Below the pieces are notes generated by a model that was not told the DNA's origin, ran no database searches, and saw nothing but the letters and a program-made list of their open reading frames with translations. Made by a program: the position numbers and the translations under genes. From Bacillota bacterium (GTDB lineage Bacteria > Bacillota > Clostridia > Oscillospirales > Ethanoligenentaceae), in contig JAEWAU010000118.1 of NCBI GenBank assembly GCA_023391535.1, positions 1 through 45,165 of the forward strand: DNA of 45,165 nt, given 5' to 3'. Below are positions 24,252 through 31,764 of this stretch, one piece after another. Each line of letters starts with the position of its first letter. Positions within the stretch are counted from its first letter, which is position 1.

Positions 24252-24313
24252 TTTCCAGAAAAGAGGGACGCGTTCGAAAGCGTTTCGCTCAAGCCAAAAT
24301 AGGCGGGCAATAA
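24252..24313 (-). repeat. Intergenic repeat, family B copy 1 (before lgt)
   Basis: Read on the minus strand: TTGCCCGCCT, then GAAACGC and CGCGTC as hairpin arms, then CTCTTTTCTGGAAA. Aligns with copies before yfmF and mgtC. A degenerate, inverted family A-like stretch lies next to it (about 24330-24400). Confidence 0.55.
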
Positions 24314-24422
24314 AGCGCAGTTTCTCCCAAGCTTTTACGGATTCGCTGTAAGGAAAGCTGCCGCAATCTCCGTCCAAGAAATCGGATTATTGGAGATTAC
24401 GGCACAGGCTCCTGCGCAGGGC

Positions 24423-25700
24423 TCAATGCTCCGCGGGCGTGATGACCGAGAGGGCGCAGCGCTCCGGCGCAAAATGCGTGCTCAAGCGCTCCTGCGCGCG
24501 GCCGATGTCGGCCTGCGCCACGGCGTCAATAAGGTCGAACGGCCCGATGTCCAGGAAGCGGCAGGACGCGAGCGCGTTCGCGATCGTTTCCACGCTGTCG
24601 TATCCGGCTGCGAGGCGCCCGTAGATGGCGCGTTTGGCCGTTTCGAACTCGTGCACGTCCAGGCCCTCGCGCGCAAGGCGCGCCGCTTCGGCCAGAAACG
24701 CGGCCTGCACGGCGTCCGGGTCGCGCGATTCGCCCGAAACGATGGTGGCGGCAAAGCTGCGGCCGCTGAAAAACTGCGAAGAAAAGTTCTGGTTGATGAG
24801 CCCTTCATCGTAAAGGCGGCGGTACAGCGGCGAAGCGTCCCCGCAGAGCATTTCGAGCAAAATGCTCGTGAGCGCCTCGTGTTCGGCGTAGGCCCTGCCC
24901 TCGGCGGGCGTATCCTTAAACCCGAAAGCAAACACCGGCGAAGCCACCGCCAGCGCCTGCGTCACGCGCGGGCGTACGATGGTTTCCGGTTCCGGCTCGA
25001 ACAAGCCCTGCGCGCCGGTGGGAGCGGCGGGGCTCAGGAGCCTGTCCGCCACGTCAAGCACGTCGTCCGAGTTCACATCGCCCGCGACGCACAGCACCAT
25101 GTTGTTGAGGTTATAGAACGCGTTGTAGCACCGATAAAGCAGCTCCGCCGTAATGTGCGAGATGGATTCCACGGTGCCGGCGACATCGATCTTCACCGGG
25201 TGCTTGTGGTAGAGCGCGCCCAAAAGATTGAACAGCACGCGCCAATCCGGCGAATCGTCGTACATGCGGATCTCCTGCCCGATGATTCCCTGCTCCTTCT
25301 GAACCGTCTGCGCGGTGAAATAGGGCTTCTGCACAAAATCCAGCAAAATTTCGAGCGAGTCTTTAAAACGCGAGGTGGAGGAGAACAGGTAGCAAGTGCG
25401 GTCGAACGACGTGTAGGCATTGGCGCTGGCGCCCGTTTCGGCGTAGCGGCTGAACGCGTCGCCGTCCTCGCTTTCAAACAGCTTGTGCTCCAGGTAATGG
25501 GCAATGCCCTCGGGCACCGCCACGGTTTCGCCGTTTACGGCGAAGCGGTTGTCGATGGAGCCGTAGCGCGTGCCGAAGATGGCGTACTGCGAGGAATAGC
25601 CCGGCTTCGGCGCGATATAGATATCGAGGCCGGAGGGGTGATGCAAAAACAGCACCGTCTCCTTCAGTCGCTCGCTGCGAATGGTTTTAAAATCGGCCAT
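24423..25700 (-). CDS. M16 family metallopeptidase (YfmH-like)
   Basis: 425 aa. N-terminal M16 domain with the inverted zinc motif HYLEH in GIAHYLEHKLFES (about 67-79) and a downstream Glu region, so the catalytic site is present. A C-terminal M16 domain follows. With the gene at 25823-27181 it forms the two-gene pair seen in Firmicutes (YfmF/YfmH, reported in connection with EF-P modification in Bacillus). Normally one partner keeps the zinc site and the other does not, as here. ATG at 25700; AAGGAA about 12 nt upstream. It lies 122 bp after its partner, with a family A repeat between. The substrate is unknown. Confidence 0.85.
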   Translation of the reverse strand: MADFKTIRSERLKETVLFLHHPSGLDIYIAPKPGYSSQYAIFGTRYGSIDNRFAVNGETVAVPEGIAHYLEHKLFESEDGDAFSRYAETGASANAYTSFDRTCYLFSSTSRFKDSLEILLDFVQKPYFTAQTVQKEQGIIGQEIRMYDDSPDWRVLFNLLGALYHKHPVKIDVAGTVESISHITAELLYRCYNAFYNLNNMVLCVAGDVNSDDVLDVADRLLSPAAPTGAQGLFEPEPETIVRPRVTQALAVASPVFAFGFKDTPAEGRAYAEHEALTSILLEMLCGDASPLYRRLYDEGLINQNFSSQFFSGRSFAATIVSGESRDPDAVQAAFLAEAARLAREGLDVHEFETAKRAIYGRLAAGYDSVETIANALASCRFLDIGPFDLIDAVAQADIGRAQERLSTHFAPERCALSVITPAEH

Positions 25701-25744
25701 ATGGGATACCGTTCCTTTCCGGTTTATTGGCGGTTCACCCTTTT

Positions 25745-25816
25745 CTCCGATGAAAAAGCGGAGAAAGTCCGCGGCAAAAGCATTTCTCCAATAGGTTCCG
25801 CGCAGATTTACCCGCG
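25745..25816 (+). repeat. Intergenic repeat, family A copy 4
   Basis: Between the two M16 genes. Shares TCCGCGGCAAAAGC, the preceding CCGATGAAAAAGCGG and the trailing GCAGATTTACCCGCG with copies 1-3, with several differences. It is the most diverged of the four. Confidence 0.5.
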
Positions 25817-25822
25817 TATTTT

Positions 25823-27181
25823 TTATTGGAGACTCGTTTCGCCTTCCGCCGCCTGTTCGCCCGCGAGCAGATAGACCGTATCGAGCGCGATGCCCTTTGC
25901 CGCGGCCGCCGCCTCTTCGCGGCTCACCGCGTCGATGGCATCGGCGGCCTCCCCCGCGGTGCGGAACGTCCCCGCCAGCGCCTGCCCGAGATAGTAGACG
26001 GACATGGCCTCCAGCGAGTCGTTCACCTGGGTGAGCGCGTTGCGCAGGCTGAGCTTGGCAAAACGCATTTCGTCGTCGGTGAAATCGCCGTTTTGCAGCA
26101 ACTTCAGCTGGAGCAGCATCTCTTCCCGCGCGGCGTCGAAGTTTTTCTCCTCGATGCCGGAATCGAAGAACACCAGGCCTTTATAGCGCTCGTAATAGCT
26201 CAGGCAGTAATAGCACAGGCTCTTTTTTTCGCGCACGTTCAAGAAGAATTTGGATTGGGGCGTCCCGCCCAGAATGGCGCAGGCGAGCTGCATGGCGTCG
26301 GTGTTTTCGGGCGCCGCCACGCCCGCGCGCAGGCCCATCACGAGCTTCGACTGGGCCACGGGCAGGCGTTCCACCACCGTGCGCGGCTCCCCCGCCGTTT
26401 TTACCACCTGTGTCTGGATATCGTACGGCTCCCCGCGTCCGGCGTTTTCGAACGCGGCGTTTGCGAACGCGGCGTTTGCAAACGCGGAGGCAAAAGAATC
26501 CCGCACCCCGGAGGGCTCGCCCGGCCCCACGAGGAAAATTTCCACGCGGGAGCGCTCCAGCATATCCTTCCAGGCCCGCACGAGCGCTTCCGCGGTGATG
26601 CCCGCCACGTCCTCACGGCGGCCGAGCTCGCTCACGCCGTAGGCCTCGCCCCTGCACATCTCCTCGCGCAGGCGCATGGTGGCGTACTGGCGCTTTTCGT
26701 TGAGCTGCGCCTCGATCATATCGGAAAGATTGCGTTTTTCCACAGCCATATCGGCGGCGCGGAAAACGCCGTTTTCGAGCGCCGGCTCGAAAGCCACGGC
26801 GCGCAGCAGCGCGGCGCACTGGGCGAGCACGTCTTCGCCGCCGAAAGCATAGCCGTTCGAAAGGCTGTCGCAGTAAAGAGTGACGATCTGCACCTCGCCG
26901 CGCTTGCCGGTGCTGCCGTCGATATGCGCGCCGTAAAGTTCTTTGAGCCGGCGGTTGAGCGCCGTCATATCCGGGAACTCCCGGCAGCCGCGCCGCAGCA
27001 TCAGCGGCAGCAGCGCGTAAAGCGTGGCGGTTTCCCGGCGAAGGGGCAGAAGAAAATTCAAGGAAATCTGGTTCTGTTTAAAGCGCTCATCGTGGATGGC
27101 GGTGAAGTGGATACCGTTTCCAAGCTCCGTCCGCTCCATCCGCTCGTTGCGCTGCGTCTGTTGGGGCATGCTGTGGACCAT
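25823..27181 (-). CDS. M16 family peptidase-like protein without zinc motif (YfmF-like)
   Basis: 452 aa from the ATG at 27181 (AGGA 5 nt upstream; ATG 27169 is an alternative). Two M16-type domains are recognisable (LGNGIHFTAIHDERFKQNQISLNF at the start; LACAILGGTPQSKFFLNVREKKSL in the second half). No HxxEH motif exists, so it should be the non-catalytic partner of the protein at 24423-25700, with which it would form a chamber. Residues encoded by 26441-26485 form the tandem repeat FANAA, caused by a 15-bp DNA repeat, in a surface region between domains. A family B repeat and a terminator lie upstream. Confidence 0.82.
   Translation of the reverse strand: MVHSMPQQTQRNERMERTELGNGIHFTAIHDERFKQNQISLNFLLPLRRETATLYALLPLMLRRGCREFPDMTALNRRLKELYGAHIDGSTGKRGEVQIVTLYCDSLSNGYAFGGEDVLAQCAALLRAVAFEPALENGVFRAADMAVEKRNLSDMIEAQLNEKRQYATMRLREEMCRGEAYGVSELGRREDVAGITAEALVRAWKDMLERSRVEIFLVGPGEPSGVRDSFASAFANAAFANAAFENAGRGEPYDIQTQVVKTAGEPRTVVERLPVAQSKLVMGLRAGVAAPENTDAMQLACAILGGTPQSKFFLNVREKKSLCYYCLSYYERYKGLVFFDSGIEEKNFDAAREEMLLQLKLLQNGDFTDDEMRFAKLSLRNALTQVNDSLEAMSVYYLGQALAGTFRTAGEAADAIDAVSREEAAAAAKGIALDTVYLLAGEQAAEGETSLQ
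26441..26485. repeat. 15-bp tandem repeat inside the yfmF-like gene
   Basis: Three in-frame copies of GGCGTTTGCGAACGC (with one change each in copies 1 and 3). They encode a five-residue repeat, AFANA-type, on the minus strand. Copy number could vary without breaking the frame. Confidence 0.8.
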
Positions 27182-27322
27182 CCCTTTCCTGAGGCAGCTG
27201 GAGGCCACCGGCTGCTGCCGCCGGCCGTTTCTGCTGCGCTTTTTGCATTGGCGGCGCCGTTCCGGCGCCCGCGGAGGGTTCGTCCCCCGGCTTGCCCGCC
27301 GCACCGTACCGCTGCTGCCGCA

Positions 27323-27419
27323 TTTCCAGAAAAGATTGACACATTCCGAAGTGTTTCAACGAATCCAGGGAGGCGGGCAGACGAAACACCGCTCATGCCA
27401 ATCTTTTGCGGAATTGCTA
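27323..27419 (-). repeat. Intergenic repeat, family B copy 2 (before yfmF)
   Basis: On the minus strand: TAGCAATTCC, then AAGATTG, TGCCCGCCTCCCTGG, the hairpin arms GAAACAC and GTGTC, then AATCTTTTCTGGAAAT. Aligns well with the copies before lgt and mgtC. The rest of 27182-27630 holds the mgtC terminator (27470-27513) and several overlapping GCGCCGCAT palindromes at 27556-27612; no gene is seen. Confidence 0.6.
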
Positions 27420-27469
27420 TACTCTTCTACTAAGTCCGTAAGCAGCGGTCTTCTGTCGAAGATCCGTAT

Positions 27470-27513
27470 AAAAAGGCCGCGCCGAAAGCCCGATCAAGGC
27501 CCCCGGGCGCGGT
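27470..27513 (-). terminator. Terminator downstream of mgtC
   Basis: 7-bp stem CCGCGCC/GGCGCGG with a long loop, followed on the minus strand by CCTTTTTAT. It lies about 120 bp past the mgtC stop. Confidence 0.55.
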
Positions 27514-27630
27514 TTCGCCGCGGAAATTATTATATCACAAAACGGAAAAAATAACTATGCGGCGCATAGTTCCCGCGCATCGATGCGCCGCGCATGGATG
27601 CGCCGCATACGCGCAACGCACGGTGCGTTT

Positions 27631-28308
27631 TCATATTTCCTGTACGAAGCGCACCCAGTCCTGCTTCATCAGGGCGGTGACGACTTCCAGATGGTCGACC
27701 CGACCCGCCGTGCGCAGCGTAACCGTGACGCCCACCGTCCCGGCGCAGACCGGGCCTTCCCGCGACATCTCCACGTTCGTAACTGCGATCTGCCGCCCGG
27801 CGAAAAAAGCCTCGATTTCGTGCATCCGGGAGCTGTCGTCCACCTCCAAATAGAGATCTATGCGCCGGGAAAAGCGGGAGATCAGCCCGTCGAAGCGGTG
27901 CAGGAGCGTAAGGATGACGAAAATCAGCACGCCGGCCACCACTGCGCCCAGATAGAACCCGATGCCGATGGCAAGCCCCATGCAGGCCGAAGCCCAAAGC
28001 CCGGCGGCCGTGGTCAGCCCGCGAACGTGCTGCCGCCCCACCACGAGGATGGTGCCCACGCCCAGAAAGCCAATGCCCGAAATCACCTGCGCCCCGATGC
28101 GCGTGGGGTCTACGGTGGGCGAAATCGTTTGAAACGCGAACTGCCCCGTGATCATCACGAGCGCCGAGCCGATACAGATCAGCATATGCGTCCGCAGCCC
28201 CGCCGGATGCCGCGTGGTCTCCCTTTCCAGGCCGATGACGCCGCCGAACACGGCCGCCATCACAAGGCGCAGCGTAACGGACGCGACGCCGATGCTCTGA
28301 AGCTCCAT
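27631..28308 (-). CDS. mgtC: MgtC/SapB family membrane protein
   Basis: 225 aa. Four or five membrane segments in the first 140 residues with the family signature GGVIGLERETTRHPAGLRTHMLICIGSALVM and GIGFLGVGTILVVG, then a C-terminal ACT-like domain (IDLYLEVDDSS...). In pathogens MgtC protects at low magnesium and inhibits the F-type ATPase; in other bacteria the role is not settled. ATG 28308 has AAGGAG about 13 nt upstream. A near-perfect promoter at 28464-28493 gives a leader of about 150 nt that contains a family B repeat. The same genome carries a V-type ATPase, so a link to that enzyme is only a thought. Confidence 0.9.
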   Translation of the reverse strand: MELQSIGVASVTLRLVMAAVFGGVIGLERETTRHPAGLRTHMLICIGSALVMITGQFAFQTISPTVDPTRIGAQVISGIGFLGVGTILVVGRQHVRGLTTAAGLWASACMGLAIGIGFYLGAVVAGVLIFVILTLLHRFDGLISRFSRRIDLYLEVDDSSRMHEIEAFFAGRQIAVTNVEMSREGPVCAGTVGVTVTLRTAGRVDHLEVVTALMKQDWVRFVQEI

Positions 28309-28360
28309 GCGATTTCCCCGCTCCTTTGGCTGAATTCCGGGCCTGTCTGTTCTTTCTATC

Positions 28361-28459
28361 GCATTACGAGAAAAATTGATATCGTCCAGAGTGTTTCGCA
28401 CGCCCTGGGACGCGGGCGGACGATGCGCTGCTTCCCGCAATCATTAATGGAATTGCTAG
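28361..28459 (-). repeat. Intergenic repeat, family B copy 3 (mgtC leader)
   Basis: On the minus strand TAGCAATTCC, GATTG, CGTCCGCCCGCGTCCC, GCGAAACACT, ATCAATTTTTCT. It starts about where transcription from the 28464-28493 promoter should begin, so here the repeat would be transcribed as the mgtC leader. Confidence 0.6.
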
Positions 28460-28463
28460 TACG

Positions 28464-28493
28464 ATTATACACGCAAACAGGCGGGCAATTCAA
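28464..28493 (-). promoter_or_regulatory. Promoter of mgtC
   Basis: TTGAAT (28488-28493), 18-bp spacer, perfect TATAAT (28464-28469) on the minus strand. Confidence 0.7.
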
Positions 28494-28558
28494 GACGCGC
28501 GGGTTGTGGCCGGGGCCGCAAACCGCGTGTTGGAAGCCTGTATGGGATTTGAATTCAT

Positions 28559-29236
28559 TTAATGAAACCGATCGATTTCCGGCGTTTGGAAGCTGCCGAG
28601 GATATGACGGATCACCGGGTCGAACGCCGCTTTTCGCGCGCTCGGGTATTCCAGCGTGAACTCGTTCACCGATTTGCTCCCCACCACGGTCTTCTGGTAT
28701 CCGATTCTATCGCCGTCCGTCCACGAAAGAATAATCCAGTTCTTTCCTTCCGCCTGGTACGCGATATGCGAAACGGAAGGCAGCACCAGCTTGGAGAAAT
28801 AATCCGCAGGCGAAAACGGGGTTCCGTCAAAGCCCGCATTGTTATTTCCGGAAGCTGTCATCTTTACGGTTTTATCCGCAGAAACAAAAATCTGCCCGTC
28901 TCCGTTCGCGGGGTCCGCCTGTGGCGTAAGGTCGGCGGGATAATCGATCCAAAACCCAAACCGCGGGTTGCCGTACCGGTGATACAAAACCGGCGCGGAA
29001 GAATCAGTCGCTTGGGAACTGCGTTTACCGGAACCGCCTGTATTTGAGCTGCCCGCGCTGGAACTGCCCGTGCTGGAACTGCCCGCGGCCGCGCCGCTCG
29101 GCTCGGAGGACGTCTCAGCCGGACCCGAACTCTGCGGCGCGGAGCCCGCGCGCGCTGCGCGGCCGGTATGGCAGCCCACCAATAACAATGCCACGCAAAA
29201 AAATACGGCTATCAGAGCCAGAAAATACCGCCGCAT
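28559..29236 (-). CDS. Putative lipoprotein of unknown function
   Basis: 225 aa. A lipoprotein signal peptide ends in LLLVGC (lipid Cys22), followed by a low-complexity Ser/Gly linker (about 25-75, many SSTGSS-type units) and a globular C-terminal domain (about 80-225) with FGFWIDYPADLTPQ and NGDGQIFVSADKTVKMTASG. The latter resembles the small lipid- or ligand-binding domains common in extracellular Firmicute lipoproteins; I do not recognise a named family. The linker would hold the domain away from the membrane across the wall. ATG at 29236 with GGGAGG 6 nt upstream; own promoter at 29325-29352. Monocistronic. Confidence 0.75.
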   Translation of the reverse strand: MRRYFLALIAVFFCVALLLVGCHTGRAARAGSAPQSSGPAETSSEPSGAAAGSSSTGSSSAGSSNTGGSGKRSSQATDSSAPVLYHRYGNPRFGFWIDYPADLTPQADPANGDGQIFVSADKTVKMTASGNNNAGFDGTPFSPADYFSKLVLPSVSHIAYQAEGKNWIILSWTDGDRIGYQKTVVGSKSVNEFTLEYPSARKAAFDPVIRHILGSFQTPEIDRFH

Positions 29237-29324
29237 ACGATTCCTCCCAACAAAACCCCAATACTTGTAAAGCGCCTTTACGTGCGCGGACAAATACAGA
29301 GTTTTTCCGCTCTTCCTGAATTCC

Positions 29325-29352
29325 ATTATACAGCGAAAGATGCAAGAAACAA
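29325..29352 (-). promoter_or_regulatory. Promoter of the lipoprotein gene
   Basis: TTGTTT (29347-29352), 16-bp spacer, perfect TATAAT (29325-29330) on the minus strand. Confidence 0.6.
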
Positions 29353-29414
29353 CATTTGAAAGGATACGGCGGATTACAGTACGATTACAGAAGCGCGGCG
29401 CTTCCGGCGGGCAT

Positions 29415-29454
29415 AAAAAACGGGCCGCCGCAAAGCAAAGCCCTGCGGTGGCCC
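29415..29454 (-). terminator. Terminator of the trmB-lysA operon
   Basis: 11-bp stem (GGGCCGCCGCA 29422-29432 with 29444-29454, one G-T pair), then six T on the minus strand. It lies 15 bp beyond the lysA stop. Confidence 0.85.
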
Positions 29455-29469
29455 GGAAACGCGGCGTTA

Positions 29470-30708
29470 TTAAAAGTGCAACGTGGCGAAATAGTCCTCC
29501 GGCGTTTCGGCGCGGCGGATCATGCGTGCGGTGCCGTCCTCGCAAAGCAGAATCTCGGCGGAACGCAGCTTTCCGTTGTAGTTATAGCCCATGGAACGGC
29601 CGTGCGCGCCGGTATCGTGGATCACGAGCAGGTCGCCCACGTCGATTTCGGGCAGGAGACGGTCCACTGCGAACTTGTCGTTGTTCTCGCACAGGCTCCC
29701 CGTCACGTCGTATTTATGGTCGCAGGGCGCCTTTTCCTTGCCCGCCACGGTGATATGGTGGTAAGCGCCATACATGGCCGGACGCATCAGGTCGGCGGCG
29801 CAGGCGTCCACGCCCACATAATCCCTGTAGATGTGCTTTTCGTGAAGAACTCTGGTGACAAGGCAGCCGTAAGGCCCCAGCATATAGCGGCCAAGCTCGG
29901 TGTAGAGGGCCACGCCCGAAAGCCCCGCGGGCACGAGGATCTTTTCATAGGCCTGCCGCACGCCGTCGGAGATGATCTCGATATCCGCGGGCTTCTGCTT
30001 CGGCCGGTAGGGGATGCCGATGCCCCCCGAAAGATTGATGAACGAAACGGCGATTCCGGTTCTGCGCTTGATATCCGCGGCTTTCTCGAACAGGATGGCG
30101 GCGAGAGCCGGGTAATACTCGTTTCCGGGGGTGTTGCTTGCCAGAAACGCATGCAACCCAAACCGTTTGGCGCCTTTTGCGCGCAAAAGCGCAAGGCCCT
30201 CCAGAAGCTGCTCGTAGGTAAAGCCGTACTTGGATTCGCCGGGGTTATCCATGATGTTGTTGCTGATGGAAAACGTCCCGCCCGGGTTATAGCGGCAGCA
30301 GACGGTTTCCGGAATGCCGGCCGCCTGCTCGAGCGTGTCGATGAGCGTGATGTCGTCCAGGTTGACGATGCCGCCCAATCTGCGGCAGTAGGCGAATTCC
30401 TCCGGGGGCGTATTATTCGAGGAAAACATGATCTCGCCGCCGGAAAAGCCGCCCCGCTCGGCCAGCATCAGCTCCGTGTAGGAGGAACAGTCCACACCGC
30501 AGCCTTCCTCTTTCAGAATCTGCAGAATGGCGGGCGTGGGCGTTGCCTTCACGGCAAAATATTCCTTGAAGCCCGGGTTCCAGGAAAACGCGCGGTTGAG
30601 GCGGCGCGCGTTTTCGCGGATGCCCTTTTCATCGTAAAGATGGAAGGGCGTCGGGAACTGCGAGGCGATTCTTTGAAGTTGTTCGAATGTGACAAACGGT
30701 TGTTTCAA
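29470..30708 (-). CDS. lysA: Diaminopimelate decarboxylase-like PLP enzyme
   Basis: 412 aa, group IV (alanine racemase-fold) PLP decarboxylase. The PLP lysine is Lys54 in YFAVKATPTPAIL; the phosphate loop SGGIGIPYRP and the C-terminal active-site stretch CENNDKFAVDRLLPEIDVGD (usual CESGD) and DTGAHGRSMGYNYNGK (usual GAY...NYN) are all present in variant form. The product of the canonical reaction is lysine from meso-diaminopimelate. The variants leave room for a related amino-acid substrate. Its ATG overlaps the stop of the TrmB-type regulator (ATGA), so the two are coupled, and the enzyme is probably under control of that regulator. Confidence 0.82.
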   Translation of the reverse strand: MKQPFVTFEQLQRIASQFPTPFHLYDEKGIRENARRLNRAFSWNPGFKEYFAVKATPTPAILQILKEEGCGVDCSSYTELMLAERGGFSGGEIMFSSNNTPPEEFAYCRRLGGIVNLDDITLIDTLEQAAGIPETVCCRYNPGGTFSISNNIMDNPGESKYGFTYEQLLEGLALLRAKGAKRFGLHAFLASNTPGNEYYPALAAILFEKAADIKRRTGIAVSFINLSGGIGIPYRPKQKPADIEIISDGVRQAYEKILVPAGLSGVALYTELGRYMLGPYGCLVTRVLHEKHIYRDYVGVDACAADLMRPAMYGAYHHITVAGKEKAPCDHKYDVTGSLCENNDKFAVDRLLPEIDVGDLLVIHDTGAHGRSMGYNYNGKLRSAEILLCEDGTARMIRRAETPEDYFATLHF

Positions 30709-31409
30709 ATGGTTTGACTCCTTTCCTGAATCCGGGCCAGTTCGATTTCGTTTTTTAGGGCGCGTTTGAACAGGTCGACCAGATTCTTCTTGTTGGAATA
30801 CAGGCAGCTCGATTCCGCCTCCGATTTGATATCGCCGGTAAGCACGTTCCGGGAATCGGCGATCAGGCGGATCTGCTCCTGGCTGGTTGTTGAAAGGTAA
30901 ATCATCGCGCCCTCCATATCGAAGGGCGGGCTTGTGATGATTACGACCTTAAGGCCGCGGTCCACCGCCTGTTTCAGTTCCGGCGTAACCAGGGCGAGCG
31001 TTGTACCCGAAACGGCGATATAGACGCGTTCCTGCGCTTCGTCGATCATGTTCCGCATTTTATCGAAGATATTCCGCTCGCCCTTGATGGTGAGGTAGCC
31101 TTCCGTTTTCCTGTGCGGGCCGGTAACCGACCGCACCAGCAGTTCCCGGTTCTCCCGCATCTTTCGCAGGCGGTTGTCGCAGAATTCCGCCACGGGAACG
31201 GGCGTATACCGTGTCGCGGCTCCTTCCTCCAACCAAGCGGCGCCCTTTTCCACCAATGCGGCAAGGGACGTGTAGGTGTTGGAGCGCGAAATGCCGGACA
31301 GCTTGGACGCCTCGTAACCCGTAAGCCGGCCCTCCGCGCAGAGCAGCAGATACAGAACGGCTTCCTGGTGCGTCAGGTTAAAACACCCGAGCAGGTCCTC
31401 CAGGCTCAT
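30705..31409 (-). CDS. TrmB-family transcriptional regulator
   Basis: 234 aa. An N-terminal winged helix (about 10-65; LTHQEAVLYLLLCAEGRLTGYEASKLSGISRSNTYTSLAALVEKG split over two helices) matches TrmB, a family best known from archaea for sugar control but also found in clostridia. A C-terminal ligand/PLD-like domain follows (about 100-225; IKGERNIFDKMRNMIDEAQERVYIAVSG). ATG at 31409 has AGGAGG 8 nt upstream. It is co-transcribed with lysA (4-bp overlap). The promoter has a long dyad overlapping the -10, a likely autoregulatory site. The ligand may be lysine or a related amino acid; this is inference from context. Confidence 0.85.
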   Translation of the reverse strand: MSLEDLLGCFNLTHQEAVLYLLLCAEGRLTGYEASKLSGISRSNTYTSLAALVEKGAAWLEEGAATRYTPVPVAEFCDNRLRKMRENRELLVRSVTGPHRKTEGYLTIKGERNIFDKMRNMIDEAQERVYIAVSGTTLALVTPELKQAVDRGLKVVIITSPPFDMEGAMIYLSTTSQEQIRLIADSRNVLTGDIKSEAESSCLYSNKKNLVDLFKRALKNEIELARIQERSQTI

Positions 31410-31457
31410 GAGCTCCCTCCTAGGCAGCGGTTTTCCGTTTTTTCGATCATCCTATTT

Positions 31458-31507
31458 TAGTATTTCTTATCAGGAACACTATACATCCGATTCGCCTGTT
31501 TTGTCAA
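31458..31507 (-). promoter_or_regulatory. Promoter and dyad operator of the trmB-lysA operon
   Basis: TTGACA (31502-31507), 18-bp spacer, TATAGT (31478-31483) on the minus strand. A 24-bp interrupted palindrome (31458-31481) covers the -10 and the start point: half-site TAGTnTTnCTnA is mirrored exactly, with mismatches only at every third position, giving 18 of 24 symmetric bases. This looks like a repressor site. Confidence 0.7.
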
Positions 31508-31675
31508 GACGGATTGCGTATTTCCGGCCCGATTCCGCCCGGCCGCAGGCGGCTCTGCCGCCGCACACTCTTCCCGCGCGGCGGGAAAAACGGGTGCCGC
31601 AGCGCGCAAGCACGCGTTTTGTGGCATCCGCTTTATGATCCGCTGCGGGCAGCCTTTCACCGCGCTGAACAGCAC

Positions 31676-31723
31676 GGAAAAATCCGCTTCAAAGCCTTAC
31701 CTTCCGGCTTTGAAGCGGATTTT
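31676..31723 (-). terminator. Terminator of the phosphotransferase-fold gene
   Basis: A perfect 18-bp stem (31679-31696 with 31706-31723) with a 9-nt loop and T-runs on both strands. The arm AAAATCCGCTTCAAAGCC resembles the family A repeat core. The remaining 31508-31675 shows nothing recognisable. Confidence 0.8.
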
Positions 31724-31764
31724 ACTCTGTGCGCGTCCGCACGAATGTTAATTAGAAAAAAGTA

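Noticed and set aside
27556..27625. Cluster of GCGCCGCAT palindromes considered as a CRISPR-like or origin element
   Set aside because: Units are too short and overlapping, with no regular spacers and no cas genes; it is likely a local GC-rich repeat.
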